Assembly (NCBI RefSeq): GCF_000189635.1
Contig: NW_002476425.1
Location: forward strand, 186,001-250,000
Direction: 5' to 3'
Length of the DNA: 64,000 nucleotides
Origin: Tetrahymena thermophila SB210
Taxonomy: Eukaryota; Ciliophora; Oligohymenophorea; Hymenostomatida; Tetrahymenidae
The first letter of the stretch is position 1. Each line of letters starts with the position of its first letter. The notes under the pieces are model-generated. The model searched no databases and had not been told where the DNA came from. It saw nothing but the letters and a program-made list of their open reading frames with translations. Of this stretch, positions 21,718 to 32,775 are shown in pieces. The position numbers and the translations under genes were made by a program.

Positions 21718-23254
21718 ATATAATAAAATTATAAGCAAATTATTAGAAAAAACTATTTATGGCTTTTTATATTTAAATTATGTTTTTTTATTGTTAGTAA
21801 AACCTATTTAATGATAATATATCTCATTCATTCAAAACAAAATAATTTATTTTAATTTATAAAATATAATATTTAAAAACTTTACTTTGTAAAAGAAATT
21901 TAAATATTAAAATGAAATTTTATGTGAAACTTTTAATAAAGGAAGAGTTATCACTTAAATATATATTAAAATACTTGATGAAAATGATAAGAGAATGAAT
22001 GATTTTTGGAGAACTCACTCAAAGAAAAAATCATAACAAGTGGATATTAGCCTATGCATGCTATGAAAAAGTAATTCACTTTAAGCTAAAGAAAATTGAA
22101 TTAGGGTGACTGCTTTTGTCCTGGCTAATTTATTTATGAAGTCAAAAGATTCTATCTTTCTTAATTAATTTGAAAATACTATCATAAATGTTTTTTTTTC
22201 TCCATTTTTAATATATTGAATACCATTTATTTATTTTAAAATTTGTTCTTTTTAAATCCCAAACATTTTGGTTTCCATCTTGCTAACTGAAACAACTAAA
22301 TAATATATAAAATGTTTTTTGATTTTTTATATAGTGGATACATCATTTCAGTGGAAAGCCAATAACTTTTAATGTTAAAATTGAATGTTAGGTATCTCTA
22401 TTAAAAAACATAAATTTTTGAACTTTTTGGGGGTGCGAATTTCAAAGAGAAATATGGTACTAACTAAAACAAAAATATAAATATTCATTTATTTCTATTA
22501 ATTCAAACTTTAATTGTTATTTAAAATCATAAATCATATCAGATTAAAATATTTCTTAGCATCAAATAAGCTATTTCAAACCATTTTGGATTTTAATTTA
22601 CTTGATTATTTGAAAAAATGAAACAAACAGCTATTTATTTTTACGATTTCTTTCTTAAATACTATATTTTTAACTAGTAGGCTCTTTTTTAGTTGTAAGA
22701 CATTGCCTATTTTTAATTAGAAAAAATTTATTCTAATTAACACTCACTTATCTAATTTAATCAGAAAAATTTTAAACATATAAGTGCCTTACCCAATTTT
22801 AATTAGAAAAATAATTAATTTAGTAAGTTTATAAAAGAAATAAGATATACTATTTAATTTTGTCTTCTGTAGATTAAAAACTAAAAAGTTTTATTTATAT
22901 AAATTATTTTAAAAGGTTTAACAATTTTACTCAATAGCAAGCATTACAACTATAAACTTTATAATAAATTAGAAATTTTAGTTGAGTATTTTTAAGCTTT
23001 TACTTACATAGTCAAATTAAATTCCATAAAGATAGATTAATATATTTAATTTTTTGAAAATCACAGTATTTATTTATTAATTTTTTAATGAGTGTTTTAG
23101 TTCTTCAATTTCTAAAAGCTTGATATAAAAATATTGAACATTATTTCATACTCTTATACATAAATATATATATTTTTTTATACACAGTATTTATAAAATT
23201 AATTCAAAGTTTAATAATTATTTTATTATTTAAAAATGTTTTTATTTATTTATT
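21718..23254. other. Spacer with orphan surface-gene flank
   Basis: Contains the second copy of the gene D flank (22468-23010) with no gene after it. A short frame near 21980-22060 is not supported. The end near 23160-23254 is the 3' flank of the minus-strand vWA gene. Confidence 0.55.
22468..23010. repeat. Duplicated surface-gene 5' flank, copy 2 (orphan)
   Basis: Matches 20485-21045. Where a fifth surface gene should follow, the sequence is unrelated, so the coding part has been lost or was never copied. Confidence 0.8.
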
Positions 23255-25183
23255 TCAGAATTAGTCAAAGAAATCTTAATCAGCGTCATCTATCTCTTCA
23301 TTTTTGATATCTCTTTTTTATTAATGAGCCATTTTTTTCTTAATTGCGTTATCTAATTTTTAATGTTATTGTTAGTAAAGATTGTAGTGAGCTTATTATG
23401 ATGAGTTATTTGGCTAGACTTAATTTTTAATGAAGTTCCCCCATAGTTCTTGTTTTTATTAAGCTTATGGGACAGACCCAAACAAACCTTAATGGGCATT
23501 AGTTCTATTAGCATGCTTTGATAATATATTAATCTTTTTATTTTAAAACAAACAAATAAATGAATAATTATTTATAAATTAATATTTTTCAAATAAAAAA
23601 TATATATACCTAAACTTCTTAAACAGCTTGCTTGTATTCATATGTTATTTTTTACTCTTGAGTAATAACTCTAACCATTTTATCTCCTTGGAGAGTTGAG
23701 AAGAAGATTTTGCTTTAGATAGGAATTGTTTGTCTTCCTTTGAAATCATACTCGTCTTTAACAGCATATTGATAAGTTATGCTTGAGTTTTCAGTTGCAT
23801 TTCCTAAATCTGTATGAGGACTACCTTCTATCATCACAAGACCTTCATGAAGCTATACAACAATTTCTACTTTAGTGGCAACTAGATCACTTTAAACTAA
23901 CTCAACAAAATTAGAGTTAAAGTCAGCAGGGCCTACTCTAGAAGTTCTTCCTCCTGTTGTGTTAGATAGTTTACCAAGTACACGGACATCGCTCTCGTTT
24001 CCTCTCATAGTAATAGTATGAATCAATATACCTAAAGATTATGCTAATTAACCCATTTTTTCATAAGTGGCATAGTCTTTTTAGTCTTCTAACTTTCCAA
24101 TACCTTCATTAGCAAGTCCATCGGTGCATAAAATGATACTTGAGCCAATTTAAGGACTTTATGAAGCTAATCCTAAACTTACAGCTAAACCAGGTCCAAG
24201 AGCTGTTGAGCCATTAGTCCTAATTTCCTTATATTTTTAAGGCATATTGTTAACTTGGCCTACATTATTTTTGAATAGATTTTCATAGTTATTTTATCCT
24301 TATTCAAATAGCTTTTCAAATGATCCTTCTTTAGAAATCGACACAGGAGCTGATTGACAATCACCTAAATTAAACGAAATAAAAAATGTTGTTGACTTAT
24401 TTTTTTTTTTAATTGATTTTAATTATTTCATTTAAAAAAATATATTTGTTATTTTACCTAAAACAGTGACATCCTTAGAAAATAAAACTATTCCTACTTT
24501 CCTGTTAGGAAATTTTTTCTGCATTTGAGTAATTTAAGATTGGATAGCTTTTTCGACACAAGCTTTACGAGACATGTACTTATTCTAGCCATCTTCATCC
24601 TTGAAAACAGTTCCACTGCTCATTGAACCTGAATTATCAAGACAAAAAATAATAGTTCTTTAGTCATTTATATCAGCATCACTATTATCTTCTACATCCA
24701 TTTAAAATTCTGAAGTTTTAGATTACTATTTCTCTACTTGTGAAGATTTCATTTTCTATTATAATTTATTAAAAAATATTTTATTAAAATATTTATTTTG
24801 CTATTCATTTAAACAATAAAAATATAAGATTCTTGATAACATACTTCATTTTATTTTTCTAGCATATAAAATATATCCTTTTCCTTAGGAATCAAGTTGT
24901 TGTTATTTTATGGAACATTAAGAGGATTAGCGTAATCACAGAACTCGCACTGCCAAATAGTTTAACCATCTTTTTATTTAATAACAGATAAGTGGTTCAG
25001 AGCCGCCTAGCAACTAACACAAAAATTTGGAGCCTTTTAAATATAGTTCTTTTAGAGTTTCTTCAAATTTGAAAAGTGAATTTCAATGATGTTAGAAGTA
25101 ACTTTTTGGTGCACTTAATTCTAGTAGATCTTCTTCTCTTCCGAGCTCTTAGGCACAAAGAGATAATCGTTTGCTTTATCCAT
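23255..25183 (-). CDS. vWA-domain protein with Sec23/24-like zinc ribbon
   Basis: Four exons (25183-24845, 24755-24458, 24364-23610, 23515-23255), 550 residues. The N-terminal zinc ribbon has Cys55-x2-Cys58 and Cys79-x2-Cys82 with WQCEFCDYANPLNVP, like the Sec23/Sec24 zinc finger. A von Willebrand factor A domain follows: the MIDAS D-x-S-x-S is Asp153-Ser155-Ser157 in FCLDNSGSMS, then the RTNGSTALG threonine loop and the CTDGLANEG aspartate, so metal-dependent ligand binding looks intact. After a beta-rich region comes a Gln/Asn/His-rich tail ending in an acidic DDADQDFFDQF. There is no signal peptide or membrane segment, so it is probably cytosolic. It lacks the trunk and gelsolin parts of true COPII coat proteins. 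Partners are unknown. Confidence 0.88.
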
Positions 25184-25315
25184 TTTTGTTAATAAATAGC
25201 TATATTTGAATTAAATTAATTTTTAAGGTTTTTGTTAGTTAGGATTCAACTTATTTTCAAAAAGTTATTTAAAGTCATTATTGGAGACGCTTAGAATTAT
25301 TAGTTAGTGTCACTC

Positions 25316-25526
25316 TCAAGATTTATAATATTTTTCTGATCTAATCTGAGTAGTAATTTAATGGATTTGCCCTTTTGTCTTAAAAAAGTTTATATCTTTA
25401 ATATTTCTACTCTGTTCTTCATTTTCATCATTTTTCAATAGGTGTCTATAATAATTTAAATAACATTCTAAATATCCATTTTTGAAGTAAAAAATATCGA
25501 TGAAAAAACACTTTATAAATAGATTG
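25316..25526 (-). CDS. Unassigned coding-like exon
   Basis: After an acceptor-like TTTAG, one frame reads about 69 residues (KCFFIDIFYFKNGYLE, then a charged LLKNDENEEQSRN and a Lys/Gln-rich end) to a TGA. The composition is protein-like but no in-frame ATG or upstream exon was found. It could be the last exon of a gene whose start is hidden in 25530-26400, or a relic. It lies upstream of and in the same orientation as the vWA gene. Confidence 0.3.
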
Positions 25527-26513
25527 CTAAATAAATAAATAAATATTTTGATTTTGATTAATTGATTTGATGATATTTATTAGTTAATATATGTTATATA
25601 ATAAAAAATATCTAATATAATTTCAAAGTTTAAAAGTAGATAAAATATTTTTCATTATTTATTAAAATGCAATTTTTTTATTTATTTAATCTTTGTTTGT
25701 TTATTTGACATAAAAAGAAATATTTTACTTTATTTACTCTTGATTAAAATAAAGGTTTTGTATGAATAAATTAATATTTATAAACACTATTCTGATCTAA
25801 ACTAAGTTTTTATTAATTGAATAATTTTAAAAGCCTAAATACTTAATTGAGTGTTAATATCTACATATGTTTATAAATCACCAAATTTTTTCTTTTACCA
25901 TTTCATTAATAATTGAATCAACTATTTATTATTATATTAAGCTTAAAAGAAGATAATTTATTGAATTTAGTTAAATAATTTTACCAAATAATTTAATTTG
26001 CTAATAATTTTAAGCTAAAATTTTCAATTAAATTAAAATATTTTTGAAAATTAATATTTTAAAAATTTGTATTTTGAAGCTAGTTAAGCTAAACTAATTT
26101 GTATTTTTTAAAAATGTAATTATAAAAATAACCAAAATAGTTTAATAAGTTATTAGATTTTTGAATTTAAAATATAAAAAAAAATGTTGATAAATTAAAT
26201 TATTTTGGATTGTTTTCTTCTGAAATTAATTTTTAATAAAGTTTTTATTCAGAAAATTGGCATTTAGGGAATTTTTTAGTAAAAGTAGAAAATGTATATG
26301 AAATCACTAAAAAACAAAATCCATACTAAATACATAGCTAAAAAAAGGCGCTTTTAAATTTAAAAATTTTATCAGGAATTATTTCTTATCAAAAAGGTGT
26401 GTCTGATCACAAAATAATATCAAACTATTTATCTTGCTACTTAAGATTTTTTAATATTTGATGAAATTTAGTAAAGGAAAGAATAAAAAGTAGAACTAAA
26501 TCATTTAATATAG
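25527..26513. other. AT-rich spacer, probable divergent promoter region
   Basis: No gene recognised. It lies between the minus-strand vWA gene or its upstream exon and the plus-strand double-HTH gene, so it probably serves as 5' flank for the latter. Confidence 0.5.
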
Positions 26514-29500
26514 ATGCACAGTGAAAAAAAAGATTTTAAACTTAATTCTGCTGCCACTTCAGATTTATTTTACAATAGACAGTAATTTATTTAACTCGTT
26601 AATGAGCAAATTTAACTTTTGGAGACATCTGTAGATAGTTAGAATCTTAATGAGCAGTATAAATTCTTATCTGGTTTCTTAAGAGAGAGTATTATATTGA
26701 ATGGATTTTATCATAATTTCATTATTTTTTATTAAAGGTAGTAGCTTAGTTATTTTTTTGCAGCAACAAATGTAAACTCTTTACAAGTTAAGAATTTATC
26801 AATTATCTGCTGTTTCGGTTGAAAGAAATCAGCTAACTCCACCAAAATATGATTATTTGAGTAGTAAAAGAATTTATTTCATTTTATAAAAATAATAATA
26901 ATATACAAAAAGATAAATCATAATATTTTAATTTGAAAATATAAATAGATACTGAATGTACATTTTAAGATTTGTTTAGTAGAAACGAGCAGCTTAAAAG
27001 TCAATCTTCCTTTCAAAGGGCTTTTGATAAATCTGTTTAGTAAAGCGATTCTAATTTTTACATTTACCCGAAGCAACTAGCTGAAGAAAATAATAGTTAA
27101 AACAATAATAAGTATTTTGATTATATGAACAATATTACTCCTCAACAATATTAATAAAAGTATTAACTTTACAACAACTCTTCTTTTTTTAATGATAAAA
27201 ACGAAGATTTATTTCCTGTAAATCTTAGTGAGTCCTTTAAGAAAATTAAGAACTACTCAGATTTTTTCGATAACCAAAATAACAAGCAATCTACTAACTT
27301 TTCTGAATACTTTGATACTAAGAATAGATACAGAATACTTAAGCAATAAAACCTTGAGCTAGATTTCATCAAAGTTAAACAACCAACCATCACAGATGAG
27401 GCTAAAGAAAATTATGTCAGCTAATTTGGCAATTAAAGTTAGGGCAAGCAAATAAAAATTGTAAAAAAGAATACCTGTAGTAACAATAATTTGGCTATAT
27501 TTTCTTCTCCACAGCAAGCGATGGCTCAAGAAGAAAAGATACAGTCTAAGAACTTCTCGTTTGAAGACATGGATGTTTATGAAGAAAAAAATACAGATAA
27601 AAATTATAACTAAAAGTTTTTAAGACAAGAAATTCCCGTTTAAGAGTTTTAACTTTTAAATTTGCCTGGTTCTTCTCCCAAGCAGCAGAATGGTGGCACT
27701 CCTTATAAAACATTTAAAGAAAAGTAGCTCTATTAAAAACCAATAAATTCTAATTAAACCAAACAAATATAGAAATTCAATTAAAATAATAGCTATCTAG
27801 ACTATGATTTTGACATACAAGAAGGAAGTGTTTTAAAAAATTGTTAAAAATTGAATATTTTAAATAATTAGGTTACAAATAATTAAAATGAGAAGAAGTC
27901 TTTTAACATGGATAATTCTAAATAAATTAATGTATTAGGTACTTTGCAAAAAAATATTTAAGAAAATGGCTAAATTGATTCATCTCAATTTAAGTAAAAT
28001 CACTACAAAAATGATATTTCAAATACATAAGAAAGGAATACTTAAAACAATTTGCTTGGAGGAGCTTAAAACATTTTACAGACAAATAATTAATGCAATT
28101 TATTGAATAATTCTAATTAAAAATTAAATATTTAAAATAGTTAAATATCAAAGATTTCTAATAATCAATAAAGTAATAAATAAAACTAATAAAGTAATTT
28201 AAGTAGTTAATAAGGTCAAGTTTCTTACAGTTAATAAAGTTCTCACTTAAATACTTAATAAAGCTCAAATGAAAAATAAAATTCTAATTTATTTTAAGGA
28301 AAAATAAGCTAAAAACCACAACGAAAGAAAAAAGAAAGAGCAAAAAAAATCTTGAAAGCATACTATCAGCAGAACAGCGATGAATCCTTAAGCAGCAATC
28401 CAATTGATAAGAAGAAAAAAATATCTAAAAGTAAAATATCAAATTAATTTTTTTTTAGTTGATTTAAGTTAATTTTTATTTATTTTAAATATTCAGCCAA
28501 TAACAAGCTTGCTACCTCAATGAGAAGTAAAATATAAGAAAATGATAAAATAAAGACAAAATTAAGTAAAAGAGATTCAAATTATGGTGATAGTAATTTA
28601 GAAGAATCTCTATTTGAAAATGATACTAGCGAAGAAAGCAGCAATTCTGACTTATATTATGATTAAGAAAGTGAAAATGATGATAATGATAGCTTAAAGC
28701 AAGAGTCAGATAAAAGTTTCGATGAAGATTAGTCTTTTTCATACTCAGATGAAGAGAATTTAGACGACAAAGGTTTTATAGAAACATAGCAAGCAAATAA
28801 CTCTAGTAAACTGAATTTGACAACAAAATCAAAAAGAGGGCATTACAAAAAATATTCTGTGAAACTAAAGAAAAAATTGGTTAATCTAGTAAAAAATTAA
28901 ACTAAATTATTAATACTTAAAAACTTATTATTTATAAATTATAAAGCTTCTGGAAGGAGAATAGCCAAAGGATCTCTCTTAAAAATATAATATTCCTATG
29001 AAAAATTTATAAAGATGGAAAATTTATGGTGCTGAAAGAAGGGAAGGAGGAGGAAGAAAGATCATGGATTTAAATATGGAAGTTATTCTTTTAGAGTATT
29101 GTATTGATTATACATTAAGAGGAAGGTGTAGATGTCCTAGAAAATTAATTATGCAAAAAGTAATCAATTCTATTTATTTTATTATTTTTTTAAGTTTTCT
29201 GATATTAAAAGATATTTATTTACATCTTAAAATTATATTAATTTTAATAAATTTGTTTAAATTACTCTAATCTATTTGTTTTTTTTTCATTAACGAACGA
29301 GAAAATGGTAAAAATTAAATATAAACACAAAAAAAATAACCTAAAAATAATTACAACATATTTTAATATTTCCAAAAATAAAAAATTATTTATTATTGAT
29401 TAAAATTTTAATAAACTAATGCTTAATTTTAGAATATTTAGTTTTAGGATTTTATTTTATATTGTCTAAGCAATTACAGTTGATATAAATTAATTGCTAT

Positions 29501-30525
29501 TTTAATATTTTAAAATATTTAAATTAAAAGGCAAGAGATTTTACTAAAGAGGCTAATAAGTTTAAAGGATCAAAAGGTTGGCTTGATAAATACTCTACTA
29601 GAACTGGTCTGTCAAAGATAATGTCAGAGTATAAACAATTAAAGATTAGTAATGAGAGAGAAATCTTCAAATATGTTAAATGTAAATCAATTGAGCATAT
29701 TAAATAAAAGATAAAATAGGTAAATCCTCTAAACATATTTACAAGTTAGCAATACATTAAATTTTTAGAAGGGCAACTTTCTGTTTATTAGAATTTTTGG
29801 GAAATTGAATTACCTTGCTATAAAAACATTTCTAGTTAATATTGGCAGTATTATGAAAATAGAAACACAATTTAACTAATTTAAAATAACATCTTTAGTG
29901 ATGTTATAACTGAATATAAAAAATTTAATAAGTGTTCTAAATTAAATGACCTTAACTATTACTTTGGTATTCCATCTGAATATTTCTTAAAATGTCTTTG
30001 CCTTTAAAATTGCTCTGAGAAAAGCAAGCAACCAAACGATTAAACAATACAACATTAAAATTTGAAAGAACGTAAACACATTCAATATATCTACAAAATC
30101 ACTTTAAAAAAATTTTTTTATTTATTTATAAAGAGTCTTAGATAGTTTAAGAAGCAAATTCAGAATATTTAAAGCAGGATCTCATAAAATAAGTAAAAAA
30201 AGAAGCAGTTGAAGAGAGAATGCAAAGCTCAGCAGTTTTGGTAGATGATAATTAAAATTTTGTTTTTAGTCCTTTGATAATAAGAAGTAAAAATGTACCA
30301 AAATATAACATTAAACAATCTTATGATTTAAAAGATAAACAAACTGAGTTAAATAATTTAATTGAAGGATAAAATTAAACTGATCAAAATGACTAAATAT
30401 TCAATAAATAAGATAAATAAATTAATCACTTCAGCTAACAAAAATACAAATATGCTCAATTAATTAGTGATGACGATAGTTCGATTGAAGAGATTTTCAG
30501 GAATTATGAAAATAATATTGACTGA
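26514..30525 (+). CDS. CENP-B-type double helix-turn-helix, Q/N-rich protein
   Basis: Seven exons (26514-26688, 26738-26863, 26949-28430, 28497-28888, 28947-29159, 29531-30071, 30134-30525), 1106 residues, all phases compatible. The first 600 residues are Gln/Asn-rich with basic KKKKISK patches, followed by an acidic Asp/Glu/Ser stretch. From about residue 710 a psq-type HTH (YSVKLKKKLVNLLLEG, then KDLSQKYNIPMKNLQRWK) is followed by GAERREGGGRK and a second CENP-B/Tc5-type HTH (PRKLIMQKAREFT, then FKGSKGWLDKYS). This pair is the DNA-binding half of CENP-B and of pogo/Tc1-related transposases. No DDE nuclease domain follows; the remaining about 290 residues are Cys-containing then acidic and Gln-rich. 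It is probably a nuclear DNA-binding protein of domesticated-transposase origin. The 371-base intron between the two HTHs is the longest in the gene. Confidence 0.85.
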
Positions 30526-30545
30526 ATGACTGACTGACTGACAGA
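30526..30545. repeat. Short GACT repeat after the HTH gene stop
   Basis: Three to four TGAC units begin at the stop codon of the preceding gene. Confidence 0.85.
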
Positions 30546-30803
30546 TGATAGATTATTTTATTCAAAAAAATTATTATTTTATTTTTAATTTTATTTGTTT
30601 TATTTTATTTCATATTTATAAAAAATGAAAGATTTTGATTTTGATGTTCGCTTTTTTTAATTTTAAAATTAAATTTTTCTTTCGATATTTTAATTGGAAT
30701 TTATTTCATGCAAAAAAGCGTATTTGGATTATATCAAAGAAAAAATAATTTTTTTGAAAAAAGTATGTTTAAAAAAATAAACTAATAATTTAAATAGACA
30801 ATA

Positions 30804-31498
30804 ATGATATCTGAAAGTTTTTGTATTGACTTGATAAAATTCAATATTATTTAAGATTATAATAAAGAAAAAGAATTGTATGAAAGTAATAATTAATCAG
30901 AAAGTAAATATAGATAATTAATATTTAGCAAGTTATTTATTTTCAGTAATGAATTATTTGTTTTTACTTGAATTATCAAATAGTTCAAGTGCATATTTCG
31001 AAATATTAGTCAGTATAAGCTCAAATCTTAAATTTTAATAAAGCACTTGAACCATAAAATAATTATTAATCAATTGAAATTTAAAATCTAACAATTCAAT
31101 AATATTGCATTAATGATTGCGTTTATTTATTTGTTTAATTCTTTTAATATCTAATATTTTATTCTAAGTATTTAATTACAAAAACATTTATCATTTTTTC
31201 AACTTATTGCACTTTTTAGCTTTAATTTGATGAAGAATAACAAATAGAAATTTAGGAACTAAATTTATTAACAACAAAAATTTAGTTTTATCTCACCAAT
31301 TTATAATTTAAGCAAGTTGAATTTATTCTTTCTAATAAAGAGCTCAATTTGTTTTAAACAACTTAACAAAAAGTTATTTTACTAAAGTAACAAAATAAAA
31401 AGTTTAAAAGATATTCCTATCTTTATTATGTTTGTTGCGATCACAGCAAAGATACCAAATAGTAAAAAATATGTGTAAAGAAAGGAAGGAAGGAATGA
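30804..31498 (+). CDS. Unknown small protein
   Basis: Model of three exons (30804-30903, 30984-31120, 31220-31498) giving 171 residues. The first donor is the consensus GTAAAT and all phases fit, which favours the model, but several frames are open here and the first intron is the weakest point. The product is Gln/Leu/Ile-rich and probably helical, ending in a Cys-Cys-Asp-His and Lys-rich segment. No family recognised. A perfect 10-bp inverted repeat (GTTCAAGTGC at 30983 and its complement at 31043) starts at the first acceptor site and lies mostly in exon 2. Confidence 0.5.
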
Positions 31499-31952
31499 AT
31501 GAATGATTTTTACTTTTAATATTTTACCAGATTTGAAAGAAAAAATTAAATAAAAATATTAAAAAACAAACAAATTAATAATTTAGTTGACTAATTTATA
31601 AAATTTAAAGAAAAGTAAATAAAAAAATGAATGAAAAACTTTATGAATAAAGCAGATTTTATAATTTGGATAAGGCTCAAATATAGTTTTTTAATTAAAA
31701 ACAAGTAAAAAGAAATTCGGAATGATTAATGATGAATAAATGTCTTAAAATTGTAAAAATTATAATCGAATTTACAGACATATTTATAGATAAAAAACAA
31801 ATAATATATGGCTATTATTTATTTATAATAAGTTGATATAAAGCATAATTTTATTTATTTGTTGATATAATTTGATTTGATTGGATTTGTTTGCTTGTAT
31901 TTTTTTGGTTAAGGTGTGTTGTGAAACAGTATAAGTTTTAAAAAGGAAGAAT

Positions 31953-31980
31953 GGGTAAGAGTGGGTTTAGGGAAATAGGG
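31953..31980 (+). other. Potential G-quadruplex motif
   Basis: Four GGG tracts with loops of 7, 4 and 5 bases (GGG at 31953, 31963, 31970, 31978) fit the canonical pattern. This is striking in DNA this AT-rich. It is not the Tetrahymena telomere repeat, which is GGGGTT. Folding is predicted, not shown. Confidence 0.6.
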
Positions 31981-32739
31981 TTAAGTGGTTTAAGGGAAGA
32001 TTGATTTTTTTCAATCAGTTGGTGGAAATAAAGGGATTATCTTGACTAGTCAGTATCAAGATCAGCCAGCATATATATATTTAATTATTTGAATAAGTCT
32101 TTTTTTATAATTGATTGCAATCAGCAGATTGCTGAATTTGTTTGTTTATTTGATTAAGCTATCAAATAATAAAACAAAAAGAAGTGGGGGGCAATTTGTT
32201 TTTCTTTTCTTAATGTGTGGAAAAAAATTATTCAATAAGAAATTATATTCATTATTATTATAATTTTTTTGATTCACTGTTCGATTAATAAAAGAAAGAA
32301 AGAGAGGCGAGTTTGAAAAACAGTTCAATTGCTACTCGCTGACTTTTATCTAGTTTTTTTTTTTCTTCAAGCAATTTACACTTAAATTAGGCAATTAAAA
32401 GAAACATATTTTAATAAAAGCTTTGGATTGTTTGGAGTTGTCTTTTTTTTAAACACTCATTCAAAAGAAATCTATATATGCATTTGTTCTCACTTTCTCT
32501 GAGCGAGAGAGTTCGCCAACCATACGTTTACCATGAAAATATGAAAACGCTAAGGCTAGCTTGCTTGTTTAATTGTTCATTTGTTTAAATACCCTTTTGC
32601 AGAATTTTTAAGAATCTGCTTTATAGTTTTTTTCAATTGGGTTTCCACCAGAATAAATTTAATTTAGTCACTCATATTTCAAAATTATACACATTAAGCG
32701 TGTACCATTCGTTCATTCATTCTCCTTCTAATCCTTATA

Positions 32740-32769
32740 CTGCTCCTTTCACAATTGCGAAAGGAGCAG
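32740..32769 (-). terminator. Perfect 11-bp hairpin just after a stop codon
   Basis: CTGCTCCTTTC and GAAAGGAGCAG surround an 8-base loop. The hairpin begins 6 bases past the TGA of the minus-strand gene at 32776, so it lies in its 3' UTR. It is much richer in GC than its surroundings. It might act in transcript 3'-end formation or mRNA stability; the 'terminator' label is a guess at the class. Confidence 0.7.
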
Positions 32770-32775
32770 CCAAGG

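Larger units (their letters stand above)
31499..32775. other. Spacer between convergent genes, with G-rich stretch and hairpin
   Basis: No gene supported. It holds a G-rich stretch at 31945-31995, a large number of T runs, and the perfect hairpin at 32740-32769 that belongs to the 3' end of the minus-strand gene. Open frames here lack motifs. Confidence 0.6.

Noticed and set aside
31951..31985. Telomere-like GGGTTTAGGG string
   Set aside because: The Tetrahymena telomere repeat is GGGGTT in perfect tandem. Here spacing is irregular and there is no array or chromosome end.
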